The notes below the pieces were generated by a model. It did not search any database, was not told the DNA's origin, and saw only the letters and a program-made list of their open reading frames with translations. Shown piece after piece: positions 1 through 14,020 of a stretch of DNA of 64,000 nucleotides. Position numbers and translations under genes: made by a program. How positions within the stretch are numbered: the stretch's first letter is position 1; each line of letters begins with the position of its first letter. The stretch is from Platycnemis pennipes (taxonomy: Eukaryota > Arthropoda > Insecta > Odonata > Platycnemididae): contig OW121847.1 in assembly GCA_933228895.1 (NCBI GenBank), positions 88,701,656 through 88,765,655 on the forward strand. Reading direction: 5' to 3'.

Positions 1-700
1 CATAAAACGAGACGGTGAACGTCGAAGAGGCGTAACGCGAAGATACAAATGGGAAAATGGGAGGAGGAGGAAAGGAGGAACACAAGAGGGAGGGAGGTGG
101 GGCCCACGGCGGGCGTATCATGCGGGAAAAATTAAAGGGGATGTGTCGCCGGAGGGAGATGTCGTCGGGACTCCGAGCCCAAGCATGGCAACCGGAGGAG
201 GACGGCGGGGGTGGATGTGGCAGGGGATGCACATCGCTCCACATTTGATTCACAGAAAATCCGGGCCGTGATTCCGGTTCTGCGTTCACATCCCACCCCC
301 ACCTACCCTCCCCCCTCCTTTCCCATTATTTCCTTTTTTTGTTAAAGGGTATGGAGCACTCACTCGCTCGTGGCAAAAGAGGAGGCAAATGCAAACGTGT
401 ATGTATGGCGACCCGGGTGGCGAGGAGAGGGCCTTTGTTGGTCGAGGGCTTGGTCGGGAAGAGAAGGCTGCAGGAGAGGCGGGGGTTGGCTGGAGGAGTT
501 GGGACTGGTTTTCGGGGGCGATGTTTGACGGGAGAGGGTGGGAGTGGGGAGTGGGATGGTGCAGAAAGAATCGAGCAACGAACGAGTCTTTCCCCCGAAG
601 CTCTGCGGCGTGCCGGTGCGTACCGGTGACTCGGAACACGTCTGGGGAAAGGATTTCGGGAGCGATTGCACTAGGATCCGTGCAAATGTTCAATGTCTGC
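1..700. other. GC-rich, purine-biased non-coding block
   Basis: G/A-rich + strand (GGAGGAGGAAAGG-type runs) with overlapping open frames on both strands of up to 140 residues. All are low-complexity and none resembles a known protein. No gene is called. Confidence 0.5.
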
Positions 701-3700
701 CGGTGCAAAGATACTAAGGTGTATGTCCAAAGTTTTGAGTTTCCAAACTTTCATTTCTGTAAAGCCTCAGCGGAGAAGAATTTTTGGAATAAACTGTCGA
801 GAAAGTGATTTTACGACCGCGGCCATTAAAACACCCAACAACTTTCCTATTATGGTGCGGGTGTTATTACATTACTGATTTCATTTTTTCATGCATGGGT
901 ATATAACCGCTACATTGTAGTGTCTCGATAGTAGAAAGAAAAAGGTACACCTAAATCTGTCAGTAGTTTCCTGAAACATGTATTCATTTAAAATTGATGC
1001 CTACTTCTAATAAATTATGTTTTTCCTTTCTGTCCAAAGTTTATCATTTATCATTTTATTTATACATAGCTCTGCTTATTTCTAGGATAGAAGTAATAGC
1101 ATGGAAATAAATGCATAGCATAGAAAGCAGGCTGAAATTTAGGCTCAACGTTTTGAGTAAATTCAAAACTGTAATGTTTTCGAATGACGTTATAAATACC
1201 TACATTAATAACTCTAGCGTGTTACGCTAGATTTGATCAGATAAATAAGATTAGAAGGATAGAATTTCGTACTGATAGATTCAAAATTCCATTTTCCGCG
1301 AACCATAAGAGAATATAATTGACAGCGTAGTGAAGAGATAGGTGGGTTAAAAATTATTGGAGCGTTCAGTAGTGCATCAAGCATTATTTAGCATTGTTAA
1401 CCCATGCATGCTGGATAAATATATTTAGAGAAATCACATTCTAACCAGTAATATCTTCATTAATATGTAAATACTAACCATCGAGTTTCAGGTGACTTAA
1501 TTCTAACGTTTCCATGAAGTAGTTACATTAGAGCTCCTATTTGTATATAAGTGGTAGATGCTTGGGTGATCCTAAGTCAATTGTTACCTGATGATATCCC
1601 ACAATGACGAAACTGGTCGTATTAAAGTCACTTAATGTGAAAAGTTACAGTTTTCATTTCGATATGCAGCTACAAAGTTTAAACGTAAAATAAACGTAAA
1701 TCGATTTTCTGCAAGTTGACAAGTAAAATTGTATACAGTGTAGCAGCCAAGCTTCCATATATTTCTCTTTCATATAAAATCCCAAGTTCTACGCTAGACT
1801 AATAATTCATTTGTCAGACTTTTTGGAAACCGCCATGGTTTACGATCGACAGGGAGTTGGCAGTATTCTATTCAGCACTGGTCGGTAGCACGAGAAACAC
1901 GGGGTGTGGTTAACTCATTTGGCGTCGAGATTTCTTGCGAAAGTCGTCGAAGGTGTGTCTTACGATTGTCACTGTTATTGGCGTCAAAAAATTTAGATTC
2001 AACTCATTTTTCGTACATATTACAAAGTCAGAATTTTGCAGTACTTCAACCAGTGTTAGGCGATTTTTCTGGTTTAATATTACCATTCCTGTTGAAACGG
2101 CAAGCAGTCAAACCTGACTGAGTTTGCAAATTCGGATGTTGGTTTACGCATTGCGCTTTCTCTTCTGCGCATCACTGCGCAAGAGGAAACGGTCAATTTT
2201 GCAGCGGCGTGAGCAAACTAATGCACTTTCATACAATTGAAGTGCATTAGTAGCACTATCATTCATATTCATCAAGTTTATATGTTGAGAAACGACAGCG
2301 CGAAGTATGGAACCAACATTTTCGTAACGCACATTTTTTGGAAAACACCACTGCACCAAACAAAATTGTAAGACTTTATCGCGTATAAAATAACGATAGG
2401 CCCACCGCAAGTATTACAAAAGTCCGTGACTGATCCCTAGTTGTCTTAGCTGCGCAATGTATGAACACAATATACTTGGAAATATTTTTTGATAACTACT
2501 ACTTTCAAAAAACATACTTAATGATAAACCAGTTGAGATACTGTATGTACTAAATGCATTTTTTCCCGATCTATACAAATAACTGCGTGTTTTTTAGTGA
2601 TCTGTTTTTTTGTTATACATACGAGTGTAAAATTAAAACTATTAAGGAGGTAACTTATATTAATTCTTTTTGCTAAATTATTTTATTGCATAAATAATGT
2701 AAGTGTACTGAATGGAAAAATACTTTATCTTATTTATATGGGTGAACTCTCGTGGGGGTACAAGAAAGGTGTTTTCCAATAACTGCTCAAATTTTGCAAA
2801 ACATGGAAAATACGTTGCGGCTACTAGCAAAACGCTGACTTAAACATTTTTGGCGAATTTTTCTACATTTTCTAGAGTTTATAGCTTGGTTAATCATTTC
2901 TTGCCTCAAATGAACTCATTTATTTTTAAATTCCTTATATTTAGGATTTTTATTATGTTGCAATTTTGTTATTATCTTTATTTTTTTTTTATTAATTTGC
3001 TGTTTGTCACTTGTCAAGTATAACCATTTTCAACGGAAAGTAAACTATTATGAGAAGTATTTTTTTATTATTTAAGTTAACGTTTGAACCTTGAAAAGTT
3101 GGTTGCTAGCCTTGAAAACACTGAGAAGACCTGTAATTTTTCTTTTCGATTTTGGTAGACTCCATGTGATTTGTTTTTTCAAAAATGTATTGGGGATTCA
3201 TAAAAATATCTCGAGGTATTTGGTTTCCCATCAGTATATATAACTCCACAAATAAGCTTAAAAATGCCTACTTTTATCATTAAACCCTAAATATGTCAAC
3301 TAGCACCTTTCATTCCCTTCCATACTTAACTTTTAAAAACGCTCTAGAAAAGTAATAAAAGTGAAACCGTAAACTATACAGTTCTTTACTAATATGTCTC
3401 TGGGATTTCTAGAATAAGGATCTAACCAATTTGTTCTAATTCATGCAATGGCGTTTTTTTGTCAGGCACCGTTTTTTCTGCATTATTTAGCGTAAAAACT
3501 CACGTGGAAAAATTATGTATATTAAATTATACACTACTGTGAATGAAGGGTATTTATTTTTCCACGAAGAATTTTTAGTTAGATTATAAGGAAAAAAAAT
3601 ACATGAACCACTGAGTCTACGAAGTCTAAATCGTTAATTTGCAATGGCTGACTGCATTTACTTTCAACTATCTATTTTGTGGTCAGATATCTCGGTTTTC

Positions 3701-5084
3701 AAGCGGTGTGTCAGTATGCATCAGAAAAAATCATGAAGTGTATCATCATCTCCGAAAAACCTCTATCATTTTAATTATGGGGAGTCTTAATGTTGACTAG
3801 GAGAAAGCAAGGCAGGGGCGGAGGTTTGTGTGGTGCAGTCGCATAGCAGACGACTTCTCTGCGGCATTTTTTCATGCCATCAAATTTTATGCTTCGAATC
3901 AACGAGTTAATTCTTTTTTCCACAGTCGAGACCTTTCTACGTTTTAATAAAATAAATAACACTGCTCCGTCCTGTACTTCCATCCGATGGCGTACATGAA
4001 GGGAAGGAAATTATTCTGCTCTTACGGTCCCCGTGCTTAAGCAGAGGTTGAAGGGGAGGAAGGAGCTGGGGGAGGGGGGAGAGAAATACTCCGTCCTGGA
4101 ACTTTCATCCGTCTAAAAAATTCAATTCTCATTCTGCCAGAATAGGTAGAGTACATTATATAGCCACGTCCCTTGCTAATAAGGTTTTTCCCAAGTGCCG
4201 CCCTCGCCTTAACTCTTCCATTCTTTCGGTCTATCCTGGCGTTATAGCTGAAACGCAGTTATCTGAAAAAAATCTGGTCTTTCTTCTTGGCGGAAACTTC
4301 ATTGTGTCATATAACTCTGCTTGAGGTGACTACACCCGTATCATACTTCATGATTTCTTATGAAAAACATTTTCTGATGAGGAACATTTTTGAAGTTATT
4401 TACCTAAGAAAATCAAAATAATTTATTTAGTCAAGAGTTATGTGTACAAAAAACTTCCTGAATTACACCTTGGCGCAATTTTTCGATCAATGAATCTCCT
4501 CATTCATCAGAAAGGGTATGTAAAAATTAAATTTTAATTTTAGTGGAAGATATCTGGTTCCGTTGTCATTAGTGGTAAATTCAAGAAGAAAGGGAAAAAA
4601 GACGCAATAGTTGACTATGACAACTTCTTGCTGATCTCTTGAATGATTTCTTTAGTTTATTACCATGTTAGACGCATAATGCCTCATAGCATTTCAATCT
4701 CAGTAACAACGATGGCTATGCCGATATCTCGTGAAATATATTCTTAAAAATACAACTGTATGATTACAAAACCTTGGGTTGACATTTGTGCTACATTGAG
4801 GCAGGAGAAATTATATAAATGTGATCTGAAGGATAATTTAATGCATAGAAGCACTTAAATAAAAGTTATGTTAGATATTTTTATGAATATTCAAATAAAA
4901 ATTTCAAAGCTTCTACTTACTATATTCCATGAAATCATTACGGTACAATTAGAGCGATACATGGTGAAGCAAAGAGGTTTTTTTGTATCTTTCTTTCTGA
5001 AATTCTTTTACAGATTTTCTGTAAAATTGTGTGCCTTAGTGGGTTAGATTGTTGGTACCAGATGATAATTTAAATAGATAAAGT
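701..5084. other. AT-rich intergenic DNA, no gene seen
   Basis: Open frames stay under about 90 residues and look random. Apart from a small hairpin at 2217-2251 and a GGGGGAGGGGGGAG tract near 4070, I see nothing that can be annotated. Confidence 0.5.
2217..2251. repeat. 12-bp perfect inverted repeat
   Basis: ACTAATGCACTT (2217-2228) and AAGTGCATTAGT (2240-2251) with an 11-nt loop. No T-run follows. Confidence 0.6.
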
Positions 5085-5171
5085 CAATTTTTATAAATTA
5101 CAAGGTATAACTTACATTTTTATAAATTACAAGGTATAACTAACATTTTTATAAATTACAAGGTACAACTA
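5085..5171 (+). repeat. 29-bp tandem repeat, 3 copies
   Basis: Three copies of a unit containing TTTTTATAAATTACAAGGTA at exact 29-bp spacing; the first and last copies carry a few substitutions. AT-rich and non-coding. Confidence 0.9.
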
Positions 5172-6165
5172 TTTTCATATCCTGCATGTTCAAAATGTGT
5201 TCAAATAATTGCATAAGATGTGTGTACTTTCTTTCTTGCATTATGCTTTCTTGGAAGCTGTAGGTATTCAATGTGTAGCCGCCCTATATTCTCAGTGAAT
5301 TCAGTTTGGAGTTTTATACTCGACTGTACTACTTGCATAGCGTGAATCCACCCCCTGTCATACACCCATGGTGTTAGCTTGAAGGAAACTATGTTGGTAC
5401 TATGACAATGTTACCAAAGAAAAGATATCAGCTGTTGATGCGTTATACCACAACAGAAATCTGTTCATTAGAGGCGAGGCTATGAAAGGGCATATAAACG
5501 CTGTCCTTACGGGGTTTGGACCCTTCTTAATATGCATAACGGAGAAAGTTGGTACGGATGGACCATGCAAGGACTTCTGAAGGCCGGCTGGGAGAACTGA
5601 GGCGAGAACTCTCGCTCCAGAAGTTTGTTTATAATCCACTTTTTTCGGACACTTTTTCACGGGCACGTCCGCGCTCATTTCATTTGCCCTTCAGCACCCC
5701 GACCTCCCTCCGCTTTTTCTCCCTCCCCCCTCTCATTAAATTAAATCAGTGAGGAGTTTCTGCAAGCGTATTATCATGCCAAGTTCACGCACCCATGAGA
5801 GCAGCCGGAAAAAAAACTCGAATCAGCTCCTCTTTAAAGTCGTAAATGGAGTCAATGTGGGTGGAAAAGCAAGCATAGGAACCTGGGAAGGTGCGTAGGA
5901 GGTGTCCTGATAAGTTTTATATCGCAATATCTGATTGCGTCGTGGTGAAAGTTATGAGGATCAAATAGCGAGCAGGCGAGAAATGTTGGGGACGTTGGTG
6001 CTGTCCGTTCTTAGGGCAATGGAATAAAGCAAAGAAGATCATCAGAAGCGTGGTTTTTCCCAAGAGGGTTCCCAAATTATTAGACAAAAGCAATAGAGAT
6101 TGGGTTGGTTGTTACTTCTCAGCGTTACGATGAGAAAAACACCACTGTAGGGAGAATGCTTACAT

Positions 6166-6262
6166 TATTTTGTACACGTATTAGGGATTTTATGACGCAA
6201 GGAGTAGAAGCGAAGCTGTATCTGAGACTCTGAATACGAGTCTAGAGCACTGAATACTCATC
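6166..6262 (+). repeat. Dispersed repeat, copy related to 24700-24790
   Basis: The series ACACGTATTAGGGATTTTAT, GAGTAGAAGCGA, GACTCTGAATA and AGAGCACTGAATA recurs in the same order and orientation near 24.7 kb with substitutions. The later part (GACCAGGCTCGAATCTC) is weakly like a tRNA B box, so a SINE is possible. Confidence 0.4.
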
Positions 6263-9200
6263 CCGATGACCAGGCTCGAATCTCGGCACTAGTAGTGTTG
6301 CTTAGTGGTATTCCGATTGCAACTTGAATGTTATGTGGAGATCACTTCAACTTCTGCACTCCATCGGTGAAATGAAGCATAAAACAGTTCCAAACTGGAA
6401 GCAATCGTTAGTAGCAGGCAAATGTCGGCGTAGGATTTAATTCCTATCCAGTGGTGTAGATTGGTTGTAAACTATTTTACCGTTTTTTTTTGTAAAAATG
6501 GGTCGTTCGAGTGCACTGAAGTTACATCCATGCTGGAATTCGTACTAAAAACCTCATAATACATTCCCTAGCATGTAGATACTCAAAAGGCAAGAGAGGA
6601 ATTCTGTTGAAAAGAGGTCAGCCGATATTAGAATCGAGTGGAGAGCTGAGTCAAACTAATCTTAGGATTTATTATTACACTAAGATTTTCGCGGAGATAT
6701 TATTGTGAAATATTTGTTTCATGTGAATTATTTTCCGCGTTTTTTACTGAAGGTTGCTGTGGTTTCCGTTGAAATTAAAGTTTTGGAATTGGAGCTTTCT
6801 CAGTACATTTGTCTCTGGAATACGACATCTCTCCTCCGTTAGCATCTTGAATCGTATTCTAGCAAACGTGTTTGTTCTCTAAATTCGTATCCCCAATGGT
6901 CCCTGCTTGCATTATTCATCGAATGCTAGGAATGTAGATAGCTGGTTTTGAGATTCTGAGGAAAATACTTGGCAACTTAAAAATTCTTGTATTCATCTGA
7001 CATGGTAGAATCTCTTTTTTCCACAAGAAGGAAAACACAACGGTGAACTGACTGTTCTGGTAAGTTTCTGGCTGTCACTAAACTCCTCTTGCCACTCATT
7101 ATGTCGCCTTCCTCTTTCGTTTTTCTTTCATTATATTTTCATCCCCCATTTCGTATTTTTGGGGTCTAAAACAAGCACATATCTTCAGAGAAAAACAATT
7201 GATCACTGAAGCATTGGCCTTTACCACCTCTGGTTTGTTTGTTACTCCAAAACCATTATCAAAGTCATTTAATGTGTCCAATGTTGCTAAAACCTTCCTT
7301 CTGTACGAGGAAAAATAAATCGTATTAAAATGTTATTTGAGAGACTGGAATGTAAATACCGTAAGGAAAATGTGCTTAATAGACGAGTCTGATATTCATA
7401 GATAGTATTTATAACATGTTGCTTAAGTCATACGGAAACATTCTCTTTTATTATAAACTCTCTACCATTCGCATTGCATTTGATCCACAGATTCACATTT
7501 TCATCCTACATTACTTTTTAATAGTTTTCTTTAGGAATGTATTGATTTTATATGAATATATTTTCTATTGCCCTGGTGATGATATTATTAACTTGTTTTG
7601 TAGACAAGTACAATATGTATAACTGTTCATAGGATTCTTAAGACATTCATTACACAATTAACAATTACTGAAGTTTTCAAGGGTTACAAAATTAAATATA
7701 AATTGAACTCTCCCAAATCGATCAGAATCGTTAATGATTAATAGCCACATGTCTTTGAAGTTTTATATCCCTTTTGGTTGCTCTATGTTTTCCAATGTAT
7801 TATCTTTCAAAAGCAATGAAGTTTTGGCTGAAGGATATGGAAGAATATTAGCCGCACTAATCCATCTTCTTTTGCTTTGAGATAATAGGGTATTTAAAAA
7901 AATCCAGATCTCAGTAAGTGCCCTGTTCTTAAAATTGCTCAATTCCAAATTTCCGTATTGTCAGCCTCTTTTCCTTTGGGTTCATTCTGGAATTTATATT
8001 CTTTGATGAATACGCAGGTAATTTGATTCGCTCTTCTGGTAGTTAATGTGGGCATAAAACTCCACCGAAGCGGCTAGAATTTTGTCCATCGCCAGAGAAA
8101 TATTTATGGCGTTGGTTGAAGTCTCAATTACTCACTGAATAGTCTTCCGCTTGTTCCGGCGAGGGCGTAAACGAATGAGGATGGGCGGAGGAACAAATCG
8201 TCCGGACGTTTTCTGGATTAAATAACGACCAAATCCATGGCAATGTAGTCGACGGAAACTGGAACATGAAAAATGTGTCGGGGGCGAGGAAAAGTCCACG
8301 ATCCTCATTTTGATTTTTTTACTCTCGGGTTGCTCGAAGCCAGACATTAAGAAGGGATTTCAGCCCCAGAAAAATTACCGGAATCTCTTTCTAAAATCAA
8401 TAAATAATTTTTATACAGATAACACTGACCAAAAAAGAGGGCGAATAGAATACCTCGTGAAGAGGAAATGAAGCACAAGGAATTTAGGGGCATTTAAGAA
8501 AGTATGTTGAATTAGGAAAAAATCCACGAATCTTTGTTGAGAAACTGTTTGGTAGTACATAACATATATGTATATGTCTGAAATTATATAGCATTGAATG
8601 ACAACATCTGGCCCCATTGATGTTGCATTATTACGAGAATACGAAACCACATACATTTTATAGCAAATAAGTAACAGAATGTGCATTAAAATGGCATTTA
8701 AAAAGAAATATGATTTATTTGAGTGCATTTTTCAATCCCTTTGCGTGTTAAGATGTTGAGTTCATACACAGAAGATTCAATATTAGAGAAGAACAAACAT
8801 GTTATTGGGAATTAAAAAAAAACTAATTTTAAAAATTAGAGATTTTTTGTACGTATAACTATCTGAAATGTTAACCAAACAAAATTACTCAGCAATAAGA
8901 TTATTGAATTCTTCCACATGTATTGAGCGGATTATTGAAGTGCAAAGTGAAGAAAAATAAAATTGAAAATTATCCTGAAATTTAATACATTTATGAATGT
9001 TAGCAATTATAAGGTTACGAGCGCAAGGGAGGTGGTATAAATTCGATTGAATAAGTGAAATGTTTAATTTAGTAATTTAATAATTAGTTCGCAAAACCCG
9101 GTCATGAAACTCATGGTATAACGTTAGATCATAGAGTAAGGCGCAGAGAGCTAGTATGCCAGTCACCAGTGATCCTATGATGATGTTGGTGATTAACTCA

Positions 9201-11410
9201 ACCCTTTCTCAAGATGATGCAGATAATTCTGATGCCGTTGCGCGAATAATCCTGGCGAGGGTGACAGGGGTTATGAGTTGGAAGAGATAGATGGAGATTG
9301 GAGAGCATGAGAGGAACATAAGGGTGGAAGGGAACAGGCATGAGTATCTGAGATGATGTATGATGATGAAAGGGGCGGGAACCTGCGAAATTCAACGTGA
9401 TCAAAGCGGCACCAGAAGTCAGGTCTCCATAGAGCCAATCTGCCGATTGACTTTCTGCTACACATGACGGACGGGAATCCCGAACTCGCAATTTTTTTAT
9501 AATTTGGCCGTTGTAATCTTCCGATTCGGGAAAGAGATTTGAAGCCATGCATTCCACCAAATTCTTTGATTTTATCTTTTTAAGCTGCTGAAACCAAATA
9601 TGCACAGTAGAAGGAATAAGTGTATTGCATTTTTATTAAGCTGATCGATTACACGTATGTCTTCTTACACGTCCAGCAATTACAGAGAAAGAAGACAACA
9701 AGAAAATGTGGCTAACGATGATTATGTGGTTAATAATAGGTATTGGAATAATGAATGGCTACGCGGAAAGTTTCATACATAAAAACAATAGCTAGTAAGA
9801 TCAAAATTCAGAAAATTATGGCTTTCTGGAGCAAATTTAGCTATAGTGCTTTTGGTGCGAAGTACATTTTTAATGCTTCAAATCGTATGCGTGTAAAATT
9901 GTATGACGCGCGTCAAACCATGTTAGGGAAATAGAAAAATACTGCTCGGGTGTGTGGCTCCATTTCGTAGAATTCATTTCAGTGACGAAGGCAAATTAAG
10001 AGAAAATGTTGTGAAAGACGAAGTTAAAGCCAAAAAGTGTGTCAAAAGGAATGACTCAGTCATTAGCGATGAAATATCTTGTGTCAATGACAACGATAAT
10101 GCCTCAGCCAGAACACAAAGAGGAACTCATTATCTGTCGAAAAAGTGTCTGTTAAACGCAATCTTCCTGAGCCCCTAAATGACCTTTCTTCATCATTATG
10201 ATTGGAAGATATTGTTTCACTCGCTTAATCATTTCCAACTCATGATAAAATTCTCTTTTGTATTCGAATACGATTGCCTAATTTCCACAATATTTTCCTG
10301 TCAGTAATGAAACATTTCTTCATTTGCAGAATATCCTGAATGAATTAATTTCATGTTCATTTTTCTTAAGATTGGGGAACGCTTAGTCGAAATAAGTTTC
10401 CATGACGGGTTCAGAAAGAACACCAATTTCTTTATAGCGATTGTAGAGCATTAGGTTTCCTTTTTTATAAATTAATAGTGAATAGCAAAACGTTCTGAAA
10501 CTGGTTCATGACCTTTTCTAAGCCATCATAATTTAAGTGCTCATTTTTTTATTCGTCAATCGCATAAAATAGATAAGATCATAGTTTTTCCGTTCAAAGG
10601 AAGAAGACGATCAGATATAGCAAAAGGAGTGCATTATCGTTGAGGAAACTTCTACACGGAATGTAATAATTTAGTGTACGATTGAAAGTCGAAAGTATCG
10701 CTAGTACCATGAAAACCATCCGATAAATTATATTTTGTTGTAAAGAATAGTGATATTTTAATATAATGTTCATTGGCCAAAAAAATAAAAGTATTAAGAA
10801 ATTTTACGCATTTCAAAAAGATGGGCAGTGGAAAAATATCAGCAAAAATTGTAGGCTTTGGATATTCTTATGCTTGCCCTCGTTTCCAGTTCCACTTTTG
10901 TCAAAACTCTAAGGTTTCGAATGAAAGTTGTGTAGCATAATCGCTGGAGAAATCTTTAGAAGACTTTTATCTTTCGGGTCACGCTTCCGTCACAGAAGGT
11001 CTCTGACGCTCCAGAGGAGTAACTCTTCAGCCTCCAGCCATTCCGCGTTTTATCGGTCCGCTCTCTCCATGTTAAGCCCAAGTTTTACACCATTAGTCTG
11101 CTGGCCAACAGTGGGGTAAGATATGGGCAATAGAATTGGACTGCTGAGATAAGCAGAGGATGTTTTATCTTCTTTGAACTAGACCTATTTGGGTAGCCAG
11201 AGCCGCTTTTAAGAAAGGACCTCATCCTTTATTGCGAAACGCCAGCGTAATAGGTTTTGAAGAGGCAAGGTGTCCATACCAGTACCTGTTAAACCAACCT
11301 TACTGTTGCTCTAACGTTTCGCATCCCACCTCATGTTGAATTAACGTACTAGCCAGACTTAAGGATAAAGGAAATCTGGCAATATCGTAGCAAGGAATGG
11401 AATAGGGGAC

Positions 11411-11450
11411 TAGAGTCTAGTGATTAACTCTAGAGACTAGTGATTAACTC
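11411..11450 (+). repeat. 20-bp tandem duplication
   Basis: Two copies of TAGAGWCTAGTGATTAACTC, adjacent, with one difference. Confidence 0.85.
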
Positions 11451-12625
11451 TTGTCAGTGATCCAGTGCATGATGCATTTGAACTGAACGTTATGCAGAAT
11501 CATCAATAAAATGCAAAACAAAAAATAAAGCTTCATCCTTTGAAAACAAAACATGTATTCCTCTCAGAAGCTATACGCACTGTTATGAAATCTCTCCAAT
11601 CCTCTCGGTGATCATCTACCTGAAATAATGCTTCGTCGGGGCTAATCCTCAGACACACCCATAGATATGTAAGAGGATTACCAGCGCGTGGCCAGGAGAG
11701 TAAACAAGCTCAAGCTTGCTCTCAAGCAAAACAAGTTTCTCCGCATATCTTCTACTTCTCTTAACAGGTACTAGCAGAAACTTTTACCGTCATCTGCGTG
11801 CCGTACCGAGTGGTACCAAGATCACAAATCACGTAAAAACATCTGTGCGAGTGTATTATTCTTCATTTGCGTGGGTCACTTGAGGTGGTATCACGGAGCG
11901 TTATTTTACCGTTTTGTCCTACAACTCCTAGTCTCGTCTCGGACGATCTTCGCCTCGTCTAGAAGCGAAATGCACACATTGGTAAGAGCGCACTAATAAC
12001 AGTTCTAATGACTTACTTCACTAGCTGGGATAGGTGATTTGGTGCCGCCACCGCGGCGCGCCGGGTAGAATGTTCACTTTCATTGAGCGCAGGCTGAACA
12101 TAACGATGACGTGATCGCGGAGATCGCTACCGTTTTGGTGATTGGCTCCAAATGTGGTTTTCGGATCGCTAGGGTGTTTGCCTTGAGCTCGAGAGGGGTT
12201 CATTTGGAGGGTGGACGTCGCGCGAGTGAAGCTAGGTAAAGTGCAAGCGCGGAGCAGACGGAATTTCAATTGCGAATCTTCGGGAGGAGGACGAGAGAGG
12301 GAGCAAAAGGAAGGGACGAGGATGTGACGGGTGTTTGGATGCTGTCGGCCGGTGGGGTGCTCTCACTCGGAATGAGAGCGGGGGAGCGACGGTGGGAAGG
12401 GGTTAGTTTCGTGCGACTCGTCGACCGCGGTCTCCACGCTCCGTTTCCCAATGGATGGTGCTCGACCTAGCTCCTGGATCGGCGTCGATTTGGACGGCAA
12501 GTCCCGCGGAAACCAAATCTACGTGCGCGCCCCAGTTTGAAAATGGGTCTCCGGGAGGCGGGACGCCGTTGTTCCCTCCTGTTTGGAAGGCGCCACCACT
12601 GCTGTGAATGGGGTGTCTTCACCTT

Positions 12626-12830
12626 TGTTTCAATCAGGGGCGCAACAACGGGGAGGGGCCGGGGGGAGGCAGGGGGGCATTGGCTTCCCCCGAGCACGAT
12701 TTTGATGGGGGCTAGCCCCCCCTCCCAGAAAGCAGAGGTTGTGGCTCACTTTTTAATGGACACTGCCCGATTTGTAAAATTATTAGCGCCTTCATCCATA
12801 GCGACTCCGTTCTGATTTTGAGTGCTGCGC
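12626..12830 (+). mobile_element. Possible hAT-like MITE remnant
   Basis: A GC-rich tract starting CAGGGGCGCAACAACGGGG, then GGGGGAGG runs and CCCCCCTCCC, followed by AT-richer sequence. The opening resembles a common insect hAT/MITE terminus (CAGGGGCG...). I could not find the opposite terminus or a target duplication. Confidence 0.25.
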
Positions 12831-13064
12831 AAAAGTGGTGTTGTCTACAGTGAACTCTCGTTAGGACGTTCCTTGATAGCACGTTTTCTTCGTTAGGACG
12901 TTCGTTTTCTCAGGTCCGCGTCACAGTGCATGTAAATAATAGTGCTTAGCACGTTTTTGTTACCTCTTTAGCGCATTCAAAGGAGGACCAAACCAAATCT
13001 CCCCAAGAAAATAATCGCCGTATAATTTGATATGACGATGGATATATAGCAATAGGCTTAAGCA

Positions 13065-14020
13065 GCGTTTACACGTAGCAGTTGACTGCTATGACAGTCG
13101 CGAGATGCGCGATATATTTATATCGCTACTGCTGTGATTCGGCTTCACCAACATCTATGCAGCTTAAGGAGGTTGGCTCGCGAATGCTTGAGTCAAGTTG
13201 TCTAAGGAATCTTATAAATATAAGTACGAGTATATGAATGCTAAGTGATCCTTACATCACAAAGAAAATTACCTAAGCCATTGAAAGTCATAAGTATCAC
13301 AAGAAATACGATGGAAAGTCGAAGGATTTATTTTTTATGATAATTTTAATCAGCTCGACGATGGAGTCAATTCAGCATTTACGTTACAGAAATAAATTCA
13401 TGTACTCAATGAATTTGCTAATGTATAACACCAGAATATTACTATCAAACGTTATGTTATAATATTTACTGAAATATTCTTTAATATCTCCTTAGTTATG
13501 ATATTATTCATACGCCAAACATTTTGGCTAGAGCGACCGTAGCGCCTGTTGAAGTCAACTAACGCATTTCGTCTGCTATAAGTGCAGAAATTGGTGGATT
13601 TAGCGAAAAATACAGTAGGTCATTGCCTTTTTTTGTGTCATTTCATTCCTTGTGGCATTACGCATAAAATATCAGCTTTTGCAAAACTGACATGTCACTA
13701 TGGTATTTTTAAACGTTATATTCCCATGTGATGGTCATTCTCGCCGTTAATCGTATCTAATTTCAAATGCAATTTGTGCAAAAAGGAGTATGGGTTGGTA
13801 TAATTATATTTACTTTATTAGATAGAGGAACTTTAGTTCTATAAGTGCTGAAAATATAAAAAAAATGACATGACTTTCACTTTTCGGATCAACCTCCTTA
13901 AAGCCGCTATTTAGGCGTTTTCATAACAAATAAACAGTTTTATTTCAATAGTGATTGATGCTTAAATTTTCATGAAATTCTGTCTTACTATCATAGCAGT
14001 CAACTGCTACGTGTAAACGC
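13065..14020. mobile_element. Non-autonomous DNA transposon with perfect 30-bp terminal inverted repeats
   Basis: The left end (13065-13094) and right end (13991-14020) are exact 30-bp inverted copies beginning GCGTTTACACGTAGCAGTTG. Within each repeat is a near-palindrome (AGCAGTTGACTGCT). A second inverted pair, TTAAGGAGGTTG (13164-13175 and 13890-13901), lies inside. The interior is AT-rich with no long open frame. TTAA lies three bases outside the left repeat but the right side reads TTAG, so a piggyBac-type TTAA target is possible and not proved. The superfamily is unassigned. Confidence 0.7.

Larger units (their letters stand above)
5172..13057. other. Intergenic DNA, no gene seen
   Basis: Mostly AT-rich, with one copy of a dispersed repeat at 6.2 kb, a small tandem duplication at 11.4 kb and a CpG-rich block at about 11950-12740 that might be a promoter or MITE debris. 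The minus-strand frame at 9605-9198 (135 residues) is not recognised and has no splice or family support. Confidence 0.45.

Noticed and set aside
9198..9605. 135-residue minus-strand frame
   Set aside because: Two overlapping frames in the same stretch and no motif; more like an unclassified repeat than a gene.
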